From: Calycina herbarum
Lineage: Eukaryota > Ascomycota > Leotiomycetes > Helotiales > Pezizellaceae
Assembly (NCBI GenBank): GCA_001414485.1
Contig: LLEY01000063.1
Location: forward strand, 273,220 to 337,219
DNA: 64,000 nt
Direction: 5' to 3'
The translations under genes and the position numbers were made by a program. Under the pieces are notes generated by a model. It was not told the origin of the DNA, ran no database searches, and saw only the letters and a program-made list of their open reading frames with translations. Positions 24,189 to 36,250 of the stretch are shown here, piece by piece (the first letter of the stretch is position 1; each line of letters opens with the position of its first letter).

Positions 24189-26958
24189 TTACACAATAGT
24201 CACTGTCCGATGAAGATAATCCAGCCCCAGTTCCCGTTTCGCAGTCTTCGGCCAAAACATAGCATAAGTAGATGCATATTCAGGCTTCATCTCACTCACT
24301 GCCATCTCGATTTCACTCTCTTCAACACCAACAAACTCTCTCAAGCATTTCAAACCATCGAAAAGCTTGCAAGCCCGTTGGCTGATACACCTCCAAAACA
24401 CTTTTGGATCTGCTCTCATATAAATCGGACCTGATGTCATGTATTTATCGGCAGCGCCGTCCTCTGCGGGGTCAGTAAGCGTAAGTGGAGAACACCATTC
24501 TGTATCAGCTGTGTATTTGATTTCCCAGGTGTCTGAAATCATGCATGGTGACGACCAGTGCGTCAACCCTTTATTTTTGCGATATTCCTGTATTTGTTTA
24601 AGTTGACGGTGCCATTCTTTTTGCTGTTGCTTGAGCTGACTGGGAGAGTACTGGAGTATAAGCATCCCTTCTTCTAGTTTGGGCTGAAATGGTTCAAAAT
24701 GAAGTTGTAGAAATGCCAGGCAGTGCCTCTCGAAAATGGTATTTTCCCAACCTGCCCCATAGCCACTTTTCGCTTCATCCTGTTCATCCAACAGACTCCG
24801 AACAAGTGACAAAAAATCCATTTCAGTCATTATTCCAGACGATAGACTTGGGAATTGACGCGCTTCTATTGGACTATCACTCCACAAGAATTCTTGATCC
24901 AGCTGGAGGTCTCCAAAGTACCGAGATTTGATTTCAGCAATACTGTACAGTCCAAGGAATCCGTAGCATTCTTTATCAGAGGCATTAAATATCATGGCGG
25001 CAGAATCCCAGTTACGCCCGAGACCTTCTTTATAATTCGAAAGAAAATCCGGTGGTCCTCTGCTGAACTCATATGTGTACAGATAGAGCAGGTAGCATCG
25101 GCAACATGCAATGATACGGTAAGAGTTCTCTGGGCCTGTTTTCTTCATGAAGAACAATAACAAATCATCCGCAAATCCAGTGTCAATCAAGAATATATCG
25201 TCCGGTTGACGGCTCATGATATCTTCCAATGGTATCTCCGCGGTGCAAAATTCCAAATTACTCGTTTCCCCTTTAATCTCAAAAGCGGTCAGACCAGGAG
25301 TGCTGAATTCTGGAAGTGGTGATATTTGTAGTCCGGATATAGTCATAAGATGCATCATTTCAAGCGAAAGAGCTCCATTTGATGCATCAATCGAAATGGT
25401 TTGATTCCAGGGGACCGCGGCGGGAATCCGGCGACGAACCGGGGGGAGAGTAGTCCATCTAGGTTGTGAGCCAGATTGTTCGTGGTTCTTATCGATTGCC
25501 CTTAAACATATGCAATACATATACATTCCTTTTTCAATATTATTGTATTTCAAATTCCACAAATGTTGGATAGAGGGAGGCTCCGGATTCCATAACGAGG
25601 AGGATTGCCAATCTGGCACCCAAGAGAGAACCAGTTCCCCTTGAGGTCTTTCTTTCCAGCAATTTATCAAGATTATAGGATCAGAAAGAGTGGCAAGTGT
25701 GTAACCACAAACACCAACGAACGCCTCGATGAAAGAGATCGAATATTCAGGGATTAGGCGGTCGTTGGGTCCTTCGCCCGCAAAGTTGCTATCCACAAGA
25801 CCTAGTAAGCCAAATATCTTATCACGCCGATCTGTTGCTATTGACTTCCAAGTTTGTCGCAAAGCTTCGGTAATCTTGAGTTTCATAAAGTGTCTTCCGT
25901 GCCCCATGTTACTCAACCAAGGTGCCGCTGTGTGGCCGCCCTGTAGTCGGGATGGAGTGAGACTCTGAGCGAGATAGTCAACCTCTCCTATCGGAAATAC
26001 TAAGGATGGAGAAAGTATGAGTTCCTGAATGATCCATACTCGCCCGAAATATTTTCTCTCGAGCAAATCTCGTTCCAGGGCAAGTAGTGGTTGCCGGGCT
26101 CTGTAAAGTCGTGAGGTTTCCTTGACTATTTCATCGCCGAGATAGACAACAGCCCGAAGACATCTTTGATAAATCTCGTCCATTTTAGCAACCTGAGCTT
26201 GTCGTTCTAGGACATGGTTTTGATTGATACAAATAGCATCCACCCACATGGTCCTAATGCCTCTCTTTGGACGGACATGAAGGAGCATGGACAAGCAGTT
26301 CCGTGTTTGAAGCATAACATCCCAATAGCGACCGATGTAGATGGGAGAATGTCTGCACCCATGATCCAGGAGTCAGTTTATTTGTTTGAAAAAAATAGGC
26401 TGCGTAAAAAATATCTGAGATTGTGACTTACCTTCGCGAATCACCATTTTCTCCTCCCCAGGTGTAGGACACCGTCTCATACTCTACACAGTAATCATGA
26501 TCCCAGATCTCAAGAGAAGCATGGAATGGAGAGTCCTTCGCCTCAGACGCCGCGATAGATATCAACCGAATTTCGCCCGATTCCAATACTCTCTCATAGA
26601 CCCCAGATTGATCGACTTCCCCGGCGGAAGTCGGGGTACTGCCCTTGAGCTGAACTTGCTGACCCCCAGTATATCGAACACTTGAAGGCCACGAAAGATT
26701 CCATTCCCCAATTGGTTTGTCTGGTGGCGGCGACCAAGGATTTCCTGTAGAAGTCTCCAGCTGAGAAATGAGCTGCTCCACCTGCGGGGTACCAAAGACA
26801 CTGTCGCAGGCCCTACATCGCGGATAGTTGCTAGCCTCGTCGACAACGACGTCAGGGATGTCGCATGAAGGTTTATGCCACCGAGACATTGTTTTATGTA
26901 TAAAAGAAAGAACGAACGGCTTGAGCCATAGCTGGGAGAAAAGGCCTTTATGCGACAA
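24189..26958 (-). CDS. HET-domain (heterokaryon incompatibility) protein
   Basis: Two exons, 26958-26432 and 26352-24189, joined by a 79-base intron (donor GTAAGT, acceptor GTGCAG) that restores a continuous frame of 896 codons. An alternative start at 26889 (MSRWHKPSCD) would drop 23 residues and fits the family N-terminus better. The HET domain begins about residue 160 with YETVSYTWGG and continues after the intron with MWVDAICINQ, ERQAQVAKMDEIYQRC and VVYLGDE, the three classical HET blocks. The long C-terminal region of about 550 residues shows no domain I recognise. HET proteins act in non-self recognition and can trigger programmed death of fused cells; which partner this one senses cannot be read here. 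It lies directly beside the transposon stack but shows no RIP stops. Confidence 0.88.
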
Positions 26959-27817
26959 TTTGCTTTACGTAAAAGCTGATACAAGGGGTTTGGAGGGTTC
27001 CAGCTTACTTACTTTACACGAAGACATGCGTATCTGGAAGGGATATCAGTGGGAACCGAAATCCATGTTGCTTTCTGATGGATAAGCGCCAATCTTGAGG
27101 TGGGGGCAATTGGGGGCGGAAATTCGTTATGACAGGAGGCTCCACGAAACTAACATTGTTTTATTTGATGCCAGCACCATGCGGACCCGACAAGGCCAAG
27201 GTTATGTATGATTGAATAATTAACCAAAAGGACGTCGTCTTTCAAAACCATCTCACCCCCCGCAATTCGTTTTCGACGACAACAAATCATGTTATACCTT
27301 AACTCTGGGTTGGGGACCGGGGATCGTGCCTTCCTTCTCTCTCACACATAGCGTGGGTGGCGAGGTTAGGTCGAGGCAGGAGGGAAGGAGCGACCTTGAG
27401 GGTCAGGTCGGGCCAAGGCTTGAGATTAAGTTGGGGAAAGAGCAACCTCAGCGCACACCCACTTTACCCTAAAAACAGATAATTGAGAGAGGAATTAAAA
27501 ATCAAGCTTTTGGTTGCAATGGGAAGCACTCTGATTGTTCCTAGAATTGCTTGAGTATGAGGAAGGGAGAAGGTGTACGGTGGGTGTGCGCAGAGCATGA
27601 CCAAGTCTCATACGACACAGCAACACTAAGCAGCAGTCCCAAATCACAATGCTAGACTTACAACTTACAAGTGCAATTTTGTTCAATTCGCTCACATATG
27701 AGGACCTAGGTATAGATCGACGGCCATCCCACCAATATTCATACAACTTCACTGTATCCATCGTAAATGTCATATCCATGCTTTTACCCTCGTCAGAAGG
27801 ACCAGTCCTCTCCCCGA
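26959..27817. other. Intergenic between HET gene and Ku80
   Basis: Holds the HET promoter and the Ku80 3' flank. Around 27380-27440 there is a GA-rich stretch with GGGAAGGAGCGACC, a motif that recurs near 56.4 kb. A 94-codon minus-strand open frame (27495-27779) has no recognisable content. Confidence 0.5.
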
Positions 27818-30302
27818 CTACGAACCGGCATCTCCGTCTTCATCTCCAAATAAAACTACACAAAAATTAGCAAAAGCTCTCAAAAGATATGCGTTGATAA
27901 TACTAACTTTTGTAGCATCCTCTTCCGTGACATCAGAATGGTCAATAGTCTTATCATCAATCAATCCCAACTTCGCATTCCTAATTTCCATGAAGAAACG
28001 CTTCCTCCCCTCGCCCAATGTTCCTCCCAGTAATTTCTGCTTCAGATTGCGAATGAAATCATTGTAGAACTCTGGCTGTTCCAACTCCACCATTTCTTGC
28101 CTCGCGATCCTTATGTTCTCCAGAGCTCTCGCATATCCAGTGTCCCCAGTGCTATCTTTAACGATTTCGCAAATAACGACACTCATTTGTTTAATGGCCT
28201 TGACGATTTCATCATCATGTTTCGTAGCATGGAGCCTCTGCTTGAACGCAGGTATGGCATTTTCCTTTGTAATTTCTTGGGGTGTTTCTCGATTGAGAAG
28301 AGAGTCAACGTCCAATCCAGACAGGGGGGCTTTCTTCTCGGAATTCAATTTTTTGCCCTTTGCCTTGGCAGGTACTGCAAAGGGTTAGTTTTGGGATTCT
28401 TATTCTGGTTGGGAGAGTATTACCTTTCTTAATGTTGGCTGCCTCCGTCAATTTTTGGAGCTCAGCAGTGGTCTTTGAAACAAGCTCTGCAGGGGGTTTC
28501 GACCATTGCATCAAAACATCAGCCGGGGGAGCTACTTCTCCTTTGGGGTTGGAAGCTCGATCGCGAACAGCTTTGTTGATTCGATGAATTGCTGGCGAAT
28601 AAGTGTCTTCGACTTTCATATATTCGACCGGTTGTCTGGAAAAGTCAGCATTGATAAACACAGCTAGAAGTATTGGCTTACCCTTCATCGTCCTTTCCGA
28701 AAGTTGACAGATCCATTGCATCTACATAATCACTCATTGCCTCGACTAAACCTTCGGTAGGGAGGTTTCTGTGTTTTGTAACAGTCGCCCCAGATGCAGT
28801 AATGACCCGGTCCAGAGGTGGGAAACGATACATGCGTACATCCTCCGCAAAAGGAAGTGGCACGTCAACGAGGGCATGGATATGAGGTTCGAGCATGGGA
28901 GCAAGTAGGATAAGAGAAGGGTCTTTTCCCTCCTTGGGCACGATTCTGGCTACAGCATACGAATCCAATTCTGCAAGAGCCCGTACTAAAGACGAAAATG
29001 CCACAACGGCTTTCTGGTTTGTAGGCATGGCGACGGTAATGCGGGATTCGCCCATGTTCAGGTACCGTTCATGCTGCACAAAGTCAATTGGCATCCAATC
29101 AATTATAGGAAGTGGGTTCCACGATACATACCGAATCACTTGGAATGAACCCGATTATCGAGAAATCAACGACTGTCTCTAGCTTCGTGACGTTTTCATT
29201 ACTTTGACTAATGGAGACTGCAGTCCGACCATACTCGTAACCTCTCTCGAGAGAATCTCGGTCGATATCTCTCTTGCCTCCTGCCGAAGTCGCATCATTC
29301 ACTTGATAACGAATGGAGCTTCTGACCGCCGAGAGGTTTTCTGCGTCTTGCATTTCTGTATCTTCACCAAGCGTATTGGAAGACTGCGCGGTGGCTTGGC
29401 CGTTTTCGTCGGTGGTACTCACCACAAAACTGCTTGCCCCCACAGGCTTAGCAGCATGCGTGTAGAAGTATCTTTGGACATCAATGTATAGAGCAGTCGC
29501 GGGATACGCTTCGGTATCACCAAGAGAAAGTCGACCCTTGTATGCTGCATATGGCCGAGTAGCTTTCAACTCTGGTATCGAAAGATTTTCAACAGCTTCG
29601 GCAACAGTACCAAAAATCCCTTTATTGCATCCATTGGTCAAATCCTGGAGCAAGGTTTCGTTGTTTTTCTGACAGAGAGTCAGCATTTTCGAGCCCAAGA
29701 TAAAAGAGCTGATCTACCTTGTGTTCAGACTTGTCTTCTTCCTTGAAGCCAAACTCCGAGTCATCAAAATCAACCCCTAATACAACAAGTTCAATATCGC
29801 ATTCATTGAGTTGCTTATAAGTTGAGATCACATGTTCCGAGTCGCCGCCATCATCTATTGTTCCCTGTCCGTCTGTAACCAAGACGATTTTCCGCGCATA
29901 TTTGCCGGGCTTTCCAGTTTTCAGTGTCGTGAATTTGGTAATCATATCTATTGCAAGGATGACGGCCGAAAGTGCATCTCCCGCCTCGGTTTCACCAGTC
30001 TTGAGTTTCGTTTGCAGTTGCGTCAGGTCATCCATGGTAGCCGGACCAAGTTCCTTGTGTACAGTGATATTTTGGTAGGCATCGTCGTCCTCGCTGTTAT
30101 ATAGGGAATTCTCAGAATCGACGGTTCTGAGGCCGATCACACCCACGCTCCATGTGGTCCGGTTGGCTGCCATGGTTGTGCAAATCTTATCCCAGACATA
30201 TTTCATGGCAAAGTCGAAGTCGCTTTCAACTCTACCACTATGGCACTCAGCCATGGAGGCGCCCTGGTCTACAATGTAAACCGTTGCTTGTTTGTCGCCC
30301 AT
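27818..30302 (-). CDS. ku80: Ku80 subunit of the Ku DNA end-binding heterodimer
   Basis: Ku80 pairs with Ku70 to bind broken DNA ends and start non-homologous end joining in the nucleus; in Neurospora the gene is mus-52. Exons by splice signals: 30302-29718, 29668-29132, 29073-28682, 28635-28424 and 28374 onward, with introns of 46-58 bases and consistent phases. The start MGDKQATVYIVDQGASM opens a vWA-type domain (about residues 1-230, LVTDGQG visible). The Ku core follows (RYLNMGESRITV; VPLPFAEDVRMYRFPPL) and then a helical C-terminal region (EFYNDFIRNLKQKLLGG). The 3' end is uncertain: an intron (GTTAGT or GTATTA donor, GTGTAG acceptor at about 27860) may interrupt the last codons. Without it the frame ends at 27818 and gives about 760 residues. 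Confidence 0.92.
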
Positions 30303-30481
30303 GTTGGTGGTTTGTAGTTATTGTCGATGGTTGAGTTGGATTGGGATGTGGGAGAACGCGACGGAAGGAGCTCGTTCTAGGCAGACGCGATCCCTGCTGG
30401 GTTTCGACCACGCAGTCATGTGTTTAGCCTGGGGGCTATTTCTTGGGTCGACCAGTTTATGTTTACGGAGTGCTAAAATAC

Positions 30482-30549
30482 TGGGTGAAATCTTGCGAGT
30501 GAAATACGGGTAAAATATACGGGTGAAATATGGGTGAAATATATACGGG
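30482..30549. repeat. Degenerate short tandem repeat in the Ku80/TMEM205 promoter interval
   Basis: Units of about 14-18 bases built on GGGTGAAATA recur roughly four times (GGGTGAAATC, GAGTGAAATACGG, GGGTAAAATATACGG, GGGTGAAATATGG). They lie in the 384-bp interval between the two divergent start codons. A regulatory role is possible but not shown. Confidence 0.5.
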
Positions 30550-30686
30550 CCTTGGCGGTCGGGTGTGGGGTGCATATTGCCTCAAAGGTGGTTCCACTTG
30601 AGGGCGTCATTGAAGTATCGCGAGTCCTCCACAAGACAACACCACATTTCCAATACAACAACACCCCAATTCTTGAAATTGACAAG

Positions 30687-31355
30687 ATGCCTGACTACTC
30701 TATATTCAAGTCTCCAGCTCCGTACCATATTATAACGTTCGCATATCCCCCTTCATCCGAACAAGCAGAATCAAGTTGACAGTCGCAGTTATGGTACCTT
30801 GCTTGGAAGCACAGTCTTCCAAAGCTTCATTGGCGGAATCGTAGCATTCAGAGCTCTTCCTCGACCTCAATTCTCCCAATTGCAACAGAAGATCTTTCCC
30901 ATCTACTTTGCTATGCAGACAGCGCTCCCGGTGCTCCTCGCCGTAACCTACCCCGGATCCAGCAATCCTCTCGGCCCATCATCAAGTCTGTCAGGAACCC
31001 TCGCGGAATCGAATAGATATAGTGTGCTAGTGCCATTGGCAACGATGTTTGTCACAGGGTTGGTAAACATGGTATACATTGGTCCAGAGACTACCAATAT
31101 CATGAAGCAAAGAAAGGTTCAAGGTACGATCATCGCCACTTCCACTTTGCTCTCTTCCTTAGCTTCTGCTAACACACGCTCGACGCAGAAACTCGCGATG
31201 GCAAGAAATCATACGATCCAGCCCCACATTCGAAGGAAATGCAACAACTGAATAACGCGTTTGGAAAGATGCACGGATTGTCTTCGATTTCAAATTTGGT
31301 TGGCATGATTGCGATGCTTGCATACGGATTCTCTCTTGCAGACCGAATCCAATAG
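30687..31355 (+). CDS. DUF4149/TMEM205-like membrane protein
   Basis: Three exons (30687-30736, 30789-31123, 31189-31355) give 183 residues. The first intron uses donor GTTCGC and joins ...YHIIT to YGTLLGS; the second uses GTACGA and GACGCAG and joins VQ to ETRDGKKSYD. Family hallmarks are YGTLLGSTVFQSF near the N-terminus, FRALPRPQFSQLQQKIFPIYF, a YPG motif, then EMQQLNNAFGKMHGLSSISN before a last hydrophobic segment. About four membrane segments are expected. The biochemical role of the fungal proteins is unknown to me; human TMEM205 is linked to drug export. The gene is divergent from Ku80, so the two probably share a promoter interval. Confidence 0.9.
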
Positions 31356-32131
31356 ATTAGCTGCAAACATAAATACATATCCCTAGGGCTTCTTCTTCCT
31401 TTGGATCATTCCTTGGGGGTCTCTTTACGTGTCTCTTTTGTGTCTATTGCTTTACACACATGTGTTAGTGTTCCGCGGAAAACTATTCTCTTTCCCATAG
31501 TTGTCTCTCTCTGCTCTTAGTACAGTTTCCGTGCTATTTCCTCCCCGTTAAGTTGCTGGCTGTTTATCAAGATCTAGCCTAGACTTAAGTTCACTCTATC
31601 CTCGACGCAGAGGAATACCATGCTAGCATGTGGATGATTAAAATTATCAGGTTCATATAACGCATATTAATGGATACCTGCTGTTTATTTCCTTTGTCTT
31701 TGGATGTTTTTTGTAGGATCCTGATGGTCCTGAATATCTCTTCTTCAAATAAAAACTAGTAAGAATCATGAGCTTTGTTCTGCGTACATCACCCCCTCTA
31801 TCCAAAATTTCAAGCATTATACAAAAGCATCTAGAAGGATTGAGAAATCAGTTTGCCGAATCTTCCGAATGAATCTAGTTTTTTCCTAGATCCTTTCGCA
31901 CAATATTTATGAAAGCGGGTGTACTCGGAGGAAAGCCCGCCTCTTTTACATGCTAGCATGGATTGGTGTGGTAAACAAGTACTTTATGAAGTTTCACAGA
32001 CTCCTAGTTTCCAAATTCGATGAGTCGGTGCATTGGTTCTCTTTGAAAGATCTTTCGTCAAGTTGGCGCAAGAACTTCAGTCATTTTTCACCATTGCCCC
32101 TTTTATTATTATGTTCACTCTTCCAAGGCTG
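31356..32131. other. Intergenic downstream of the DUF4149 gene
   Basis: AT-moderate sequence holding 3' flanks. An 82-codon plus-strand open frame at 31950-32198 shows no domain and overlaps the better minus-strand candidate at 32132-32290, so it is not called. Confidence 0.4.
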
Positions 32132-32290
32132 TCATGAGTATTTGAAGGACACTTTCTTTGCTTCCTCCAACACATTTCGCAGAGCTTCTTTGGTTTGAGG
32201 GTCTTCCAAAGCATACTTGTTACTGGAGTACAGTTGATCAAATAGCTCGGATTCTCGATGTTGCCAGCAAATTAATGGTCCGATTCTATG
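32132..32290 (-). pseudogene. Orphan terminal-exon-like ORF
   Basis: An open stretch of 52 codons plus stop on the minus strand, preceded by an acceptor-like CACTCAG. It reads ...HRESELFDQLYSSNKYALED... and ends ...EEAKKVSFKYS. The composition is protein-like (amphipathic, Glu/Lys-rich), but no start codon or upstream exon is visible before the GH5 gene at 32391. It may be the last exon of a lost gene. I do not recognise the family. Confidence 0.25.
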
Positions 32291-32390
32291 CTACTGAGTG
32301 ATGCTAAAATTTTAATAATACAATTTTGAAGAATCTGAATCCCATCCACATTCCCCTGCGCGCCTGCCCCTCGGCAGTGCTTTACACACT

Positions 32391-33623
32391 CTAAGCAACA
32401 TACTTGGCCAAAGTATCAATATAAGGAGAATAACCAGTGCCACTTGGTGGCTCCATGCTATACATATAATCTCCCCACATTGATCCACCACCCCACCAGA
32501 TAGCTCCCATCCAAACATCACTAGCAGCAGACAAGGCATCAAGCATGCCGGTGATAGCAGTCTGACATTGAGGGTTGGCTCCTCCTGCATATTCGCCAAT
32601 GACACCCTTCTTTCCATTGGCTCTGAGCCAGGCTGTTGCTCCCTGGATACGCTCTGCGCCGATTGTTGAAGAAGCGCAAGAGGTGCTAGTTCCGGAACCA
32701 TCGGTGTCGAGGTATTGGTGCATTTCGTAAACAATCTTATCAGAGGGGTCTGTGAGGCCGAGCATGGAATCGCCGTTGTTGGCCGCCCATGTCCAAGCTC
32801 CGGTGTAGGCCTATGCCAGGTTAGCTCAGAGTACTTCAGACAGAGCATGAGGGCTTACAGTTCCTTCGACGAAAATATACTGTGTAGTTGCACCAGCACC
32901 ACGAACACCATCAATACAAGCTTGATTGAGTTGAGGAACAAGTGTAAGAGAACCCATATCATGAAACTCATTGTTACAATCAAAAATAGCTTTCTCATTC
33001 GTTGCAAACTCCTTAGCGAGGTTTCCCCAGAAAGTCTTGAAGTCACTGGTGGAAGTAATAATTGCTTGATTATAACGACCATAGTTATGAGCATCGATCA
33101 CTGCATATCCTCCTTTTTCGGTGATAAAAGAGACACTCTTTTTCAAGCCTGAGAGATAGGTTGCATCCAAAGTCCCAGTCAAGGATGAACCACCTGTCAT
33201 ACGTTCGAGCAAGAATGGGATACGGAAAGTATTCATTCCTTTATCCATGAGGGTACCGATGGAAGCAGTACTAGGCCATGCGTAGTCTGTACCCAATGTA
33301 CCGGGAAGTTTCTTCTCTGCAAATTCAGCTCCGGACTCGTTGACGCCGAAGAAGGTGAACTTTCCAGCGCCTTTGGATGTTGGTGCTGGTCCAGATGATG
33401 AAGTATTGGAAGGGGGATTCGCTGTTGGGACGGTTGGACCTGATATGGAAGTTGGAGTTGCAATGCTGGAAGTAGAATTGAAAGCCGTCGAGGTAGGAAC
33501 CGATTTTCCAGTGGAAGTAGGTCTCCAATCACAGCCATGATAATTGTCATCTCTCTCGACAAGAGGTGCTCCGAAAACAGATGCTGTTAAGCCAGCGGCG
33601 AGAATGGTGGTTGAGAAACGCAT
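32391..33623 (-). CDS. Secreted GH5 endo-beta-1,4-glucanase (cellulase)
   Basis: Hydrolyses internal beta-1,4-glucan bonds of plant cell-wall cellulose outside the cell. Two exons, 33623-32859 and 32810-32391, with a 48-base intron (GTAAGC, CATAG), give 394 residues. Residues 1-18 are a signal peptide (MRFSTTILAAGLTASVFG); about 30-85 is a Ser/Thr/Pro-rich linker-like region without the four-cysteine CBM1. The catalytic domain starts with FTFFGVNESGAEF. The general acid/base Glu is in CNNEFHDM (many relatives have NEPHDM or NEYHDM) and the nucleophile Glu is in GVIGEYAGGAN. The layout matches subfamily GH5_5. A TATA-like site lies about 100 bases upstream; a CCCCAG at 33779-33784 fits the CreA consensus on the other strand. 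Confidence 0.93.
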
Positions 33624-33721
33624 TGTGTAATGAATGACTGAAAAGAATAATAAATGAATGTGTTGTTTTTTGGTGAAGTGAAAAGCAGATGGATGTTCAA
33701 GTCAACGGGCAGGTTGCCAAG

Positions 33722-33736
33722 TCTTATATAGATAAG
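33722..33736 (-). promoter_or_regulatory. TATA-like element of the GH5 gene
   Basis: On the minus strand the sequence reads CTATATAAGAC about 100 bases upstream of the GH5 start codon at 33623, a normal position for a fungal TATA box. Confidence 0.5.
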
Positions 33737-36151
33737 GTTGTTGAGCTTGTCTCCCCATAATGATCCTTCTGAATAAGCCCCCAGATTGAAATGATCGTGT
33801 GCGACTCGGTTGGTGTAACTTGTTGAAACTTTGCATGTCCGCCGGCCACCAACGGTTCAAATGATTTCGCCAAAGGGAAAATCCTTCGGCTGACTTAAAT
33901 TCTATTCCTTTCGGCTTGTCATTATATGTGTTTTGATTGGGTGGGTTGGTGGAAATTTGCGCGAACCGAGCAGAGCACCAAGAGCTTCATTCATTCCACT
34001 ACTTTATTTGGAGAAAACCAAAATCAGGGACGATTTAAAATACAAGAAAAGCAGATGCACTGCTATTTTTTCAATATACAAAGGGGAAATCTCGACCTAT
34101 ATTCAAGCATAACCCTTTCACACTTCTTCACAACCACTGATTCTTTAACCGAACCATACGCAATAGAAAATGGTGAGCGAGTAGTTCTCAATCCCAAAAG
34201 TATATGCACTACTTCACGGTAACCGTTCAAGTACTAGGCGCAATTGTAGGCGCACTCAGTCTTGACTAAGGAATCGCATTTGGACAAAGGATTATATGTC
34301 AGCGAGGGATTGCAGTGGTGTGCATTATTCACGGAATTGCAGTTGCTTGTGAGATTGCGGCTTGCGCGTGCGACTAGTTCAGCAAGCACTTTAAGTTTTC
34401 GGCGTCCTCTGCGCTTATTGAACGCCTCAACTCAGGGCTGCGACCGAGGAGGATCACCGTAAGCGGGGATACAAGAAATCGGCTGTGAGTTCAATATGGA
34501 TTGTTAGGCCTTGAAGTTTTCCTATCAAGAAATGTGCAGATACGCGGTTTCTGGGGTAAGTAAAAACACAGCCCCCTCGCCAATTTTGACTTTTATCGAT
34601 GACATATTCATATCCTTTCGCTTCCAAAAATGAATAATGAGATGGGAGAAAGATAGAAATGCGAACTGAACAAGAAGTGGAATAGTGTGGACTGGAGAAT
34701 ATTAGCGGGGGGTCAATTGATAATAATTGTTTTGTTTTGTTTTTACTCCCCAAATGATCAAACCATCAAGTACACTTATCAGAGCAACAATCTCATTCAA
34801 ACCATCTCGTTTAAGCCAGCTTCTCGTGCCTTCAAAAGGGCACAAGCATCCTTCGATCTTATTGTGGCCGATAAAATAAATATTAAAACTACCTTCCCAA
34901 AGTAGTAGTATGCCTCGCTCCCAAATTCTCATCGCACACTTACTAAACTTTCCCAGTCCGCCACCACCCTCGGTAAACTCGATCGGGCCTTCGACATTCC
35001 TTTCCAGTGATTCCCATTCCAAATGCCCCTTCACAATCCAAGACTTCACATATTTCACCCCCTTCTACTTCATGACTTGTGGATCTATTATTCCATTTCC
35101 CATTTTCGGAAGTGCTGTCGCTGAGCACTCAGCAAGTAGCCATGTGACCCCCTAGATGAGAAACATGGCAAATCGAATGCAGGAGTACTTGCTCTCAACA
35201 CCCCTTTCGTGGTAGTGGAGAGAGGGACTGAGAAGTATTCAAGTCTCAATCGAATTAGCCAATTCTCATCAACTTGTTCGATTTCGGGGGAGATTACAAA
35301 AAACCAGGGTTCCCAGGGCTTTGATTCTGCCCAAGTGCAGAATACATGTACTCTCTTCTCGCGAAGAAGATTGAAGAAGGTAAAACAATTAACTTTAAGC
35401 GAACAAGAGTAGTAGTATCAGTCAATAAAAATTAGAAAAGTGGTTTGAGCACTCACAAATTGCTGCACCTTCTGGTGGAAGACTCACTGTGGGTATCAAA
35501 ATCCATGTCGCTTTGCAAGATTTAGCGCCTGGTGTCTCTTCCAAGTCCTTCCAGCAGGAGCTTTGCGTATGACTTTCTCATATTCTCTTTCCTCATCTCG
35601 TAAAGAATGAAACGAGAGGCAGACACAAGAGGATGATTTCTGTAAAACAGATGAGGACTAGAAAGCCATGGACTTAGGAATAGTAGAAGTCCAATTAAGC
35701 TTCGAAATATTGTTGGTGGGAATTAGGTGAACTCATTCTGACTTTCCTTTCTACTGACAAAAATAAACGAGACTTGTCGGACCCCAGATAGAAATTGAGC
35801 AAGCTGTAAGGTGTCTTGCACGTAAGCCAAGTTACATGAGAGTAAGCTGTGAGTTACTCGTCAGTAAACCGCGAGTAACCCAGCAATTTCCAGCTAACCC
35901 ATGAAGGGGGAAAAAACCTACACCAGATAGCAGATATACTAAGAAATTCAAGTTAGAAATAAATCACCAGAATCCTGTCACACTCTCACCCATCAACGTG
36001 ACCTAAAGTGGATACACCACTCGCTTAGCAGCAAAAATCACACAAAAACCTCAAAACTCAACCTCTCTCTCCACAACCACATCCCCTAAATGTTGACATA
36101 GTGCAATAAAAAGGCAAAAAAGGCAAAAAATAATGCCCTGAATGGCTGCTT
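33737..36151. other. Long intergenic region
   Basis: About 2.4 kb without a gene I can support. Several 60-120 codon open stretches lack domains. One minus-strand segment, 34234-34430, ends in a cysteine-rich tail and is discussed as a finding. No RIP signature is visible. Confidence 0.4.
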
Positions 36152-36250
36152 TGCGTTCGCCGGGAATCGAACCCGGGGCCAATGCATCATGATCCAACCG
36201 TGAACGGTCGAAATTGGCAAGCATCGATTTTACCACTAAACCACAAACGC
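36152..36250 (-). tRNA. tRNA-Gly (GCC) with an intron
   Basis: On the minus strand the acceptor stem GCGTTTG pairs with CGAACGC, followed by discriminator A. The D-arm GGTTTAGTGGTAAAATC and the T-arm CGGGTTCGATTCCCGG are canonical. The anticodon stem GATGC/GCATT (one G-U pair) closes a loop TTGCCA with anticodon GCC. An intron of about 28 bases follows the base 3' of the anticodon, the usual position. CCA is not encoded. The 99-nt gene minus the intron gives 71 nt, normal for tRNA-Gly. Confidence 0.93.

Noticed and set aside
24689..25160. Plus-strand open frames inside the HET gene
   Set aside because: Antisense shadows of the well-supported minus-strand HET coding exon.
34702..35058. 118-codon minus-strand open frame
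   Set aside because: Low-complexity start, no recognisable motif or signal peptide, and overlapping frames on the other strand of equal quality.
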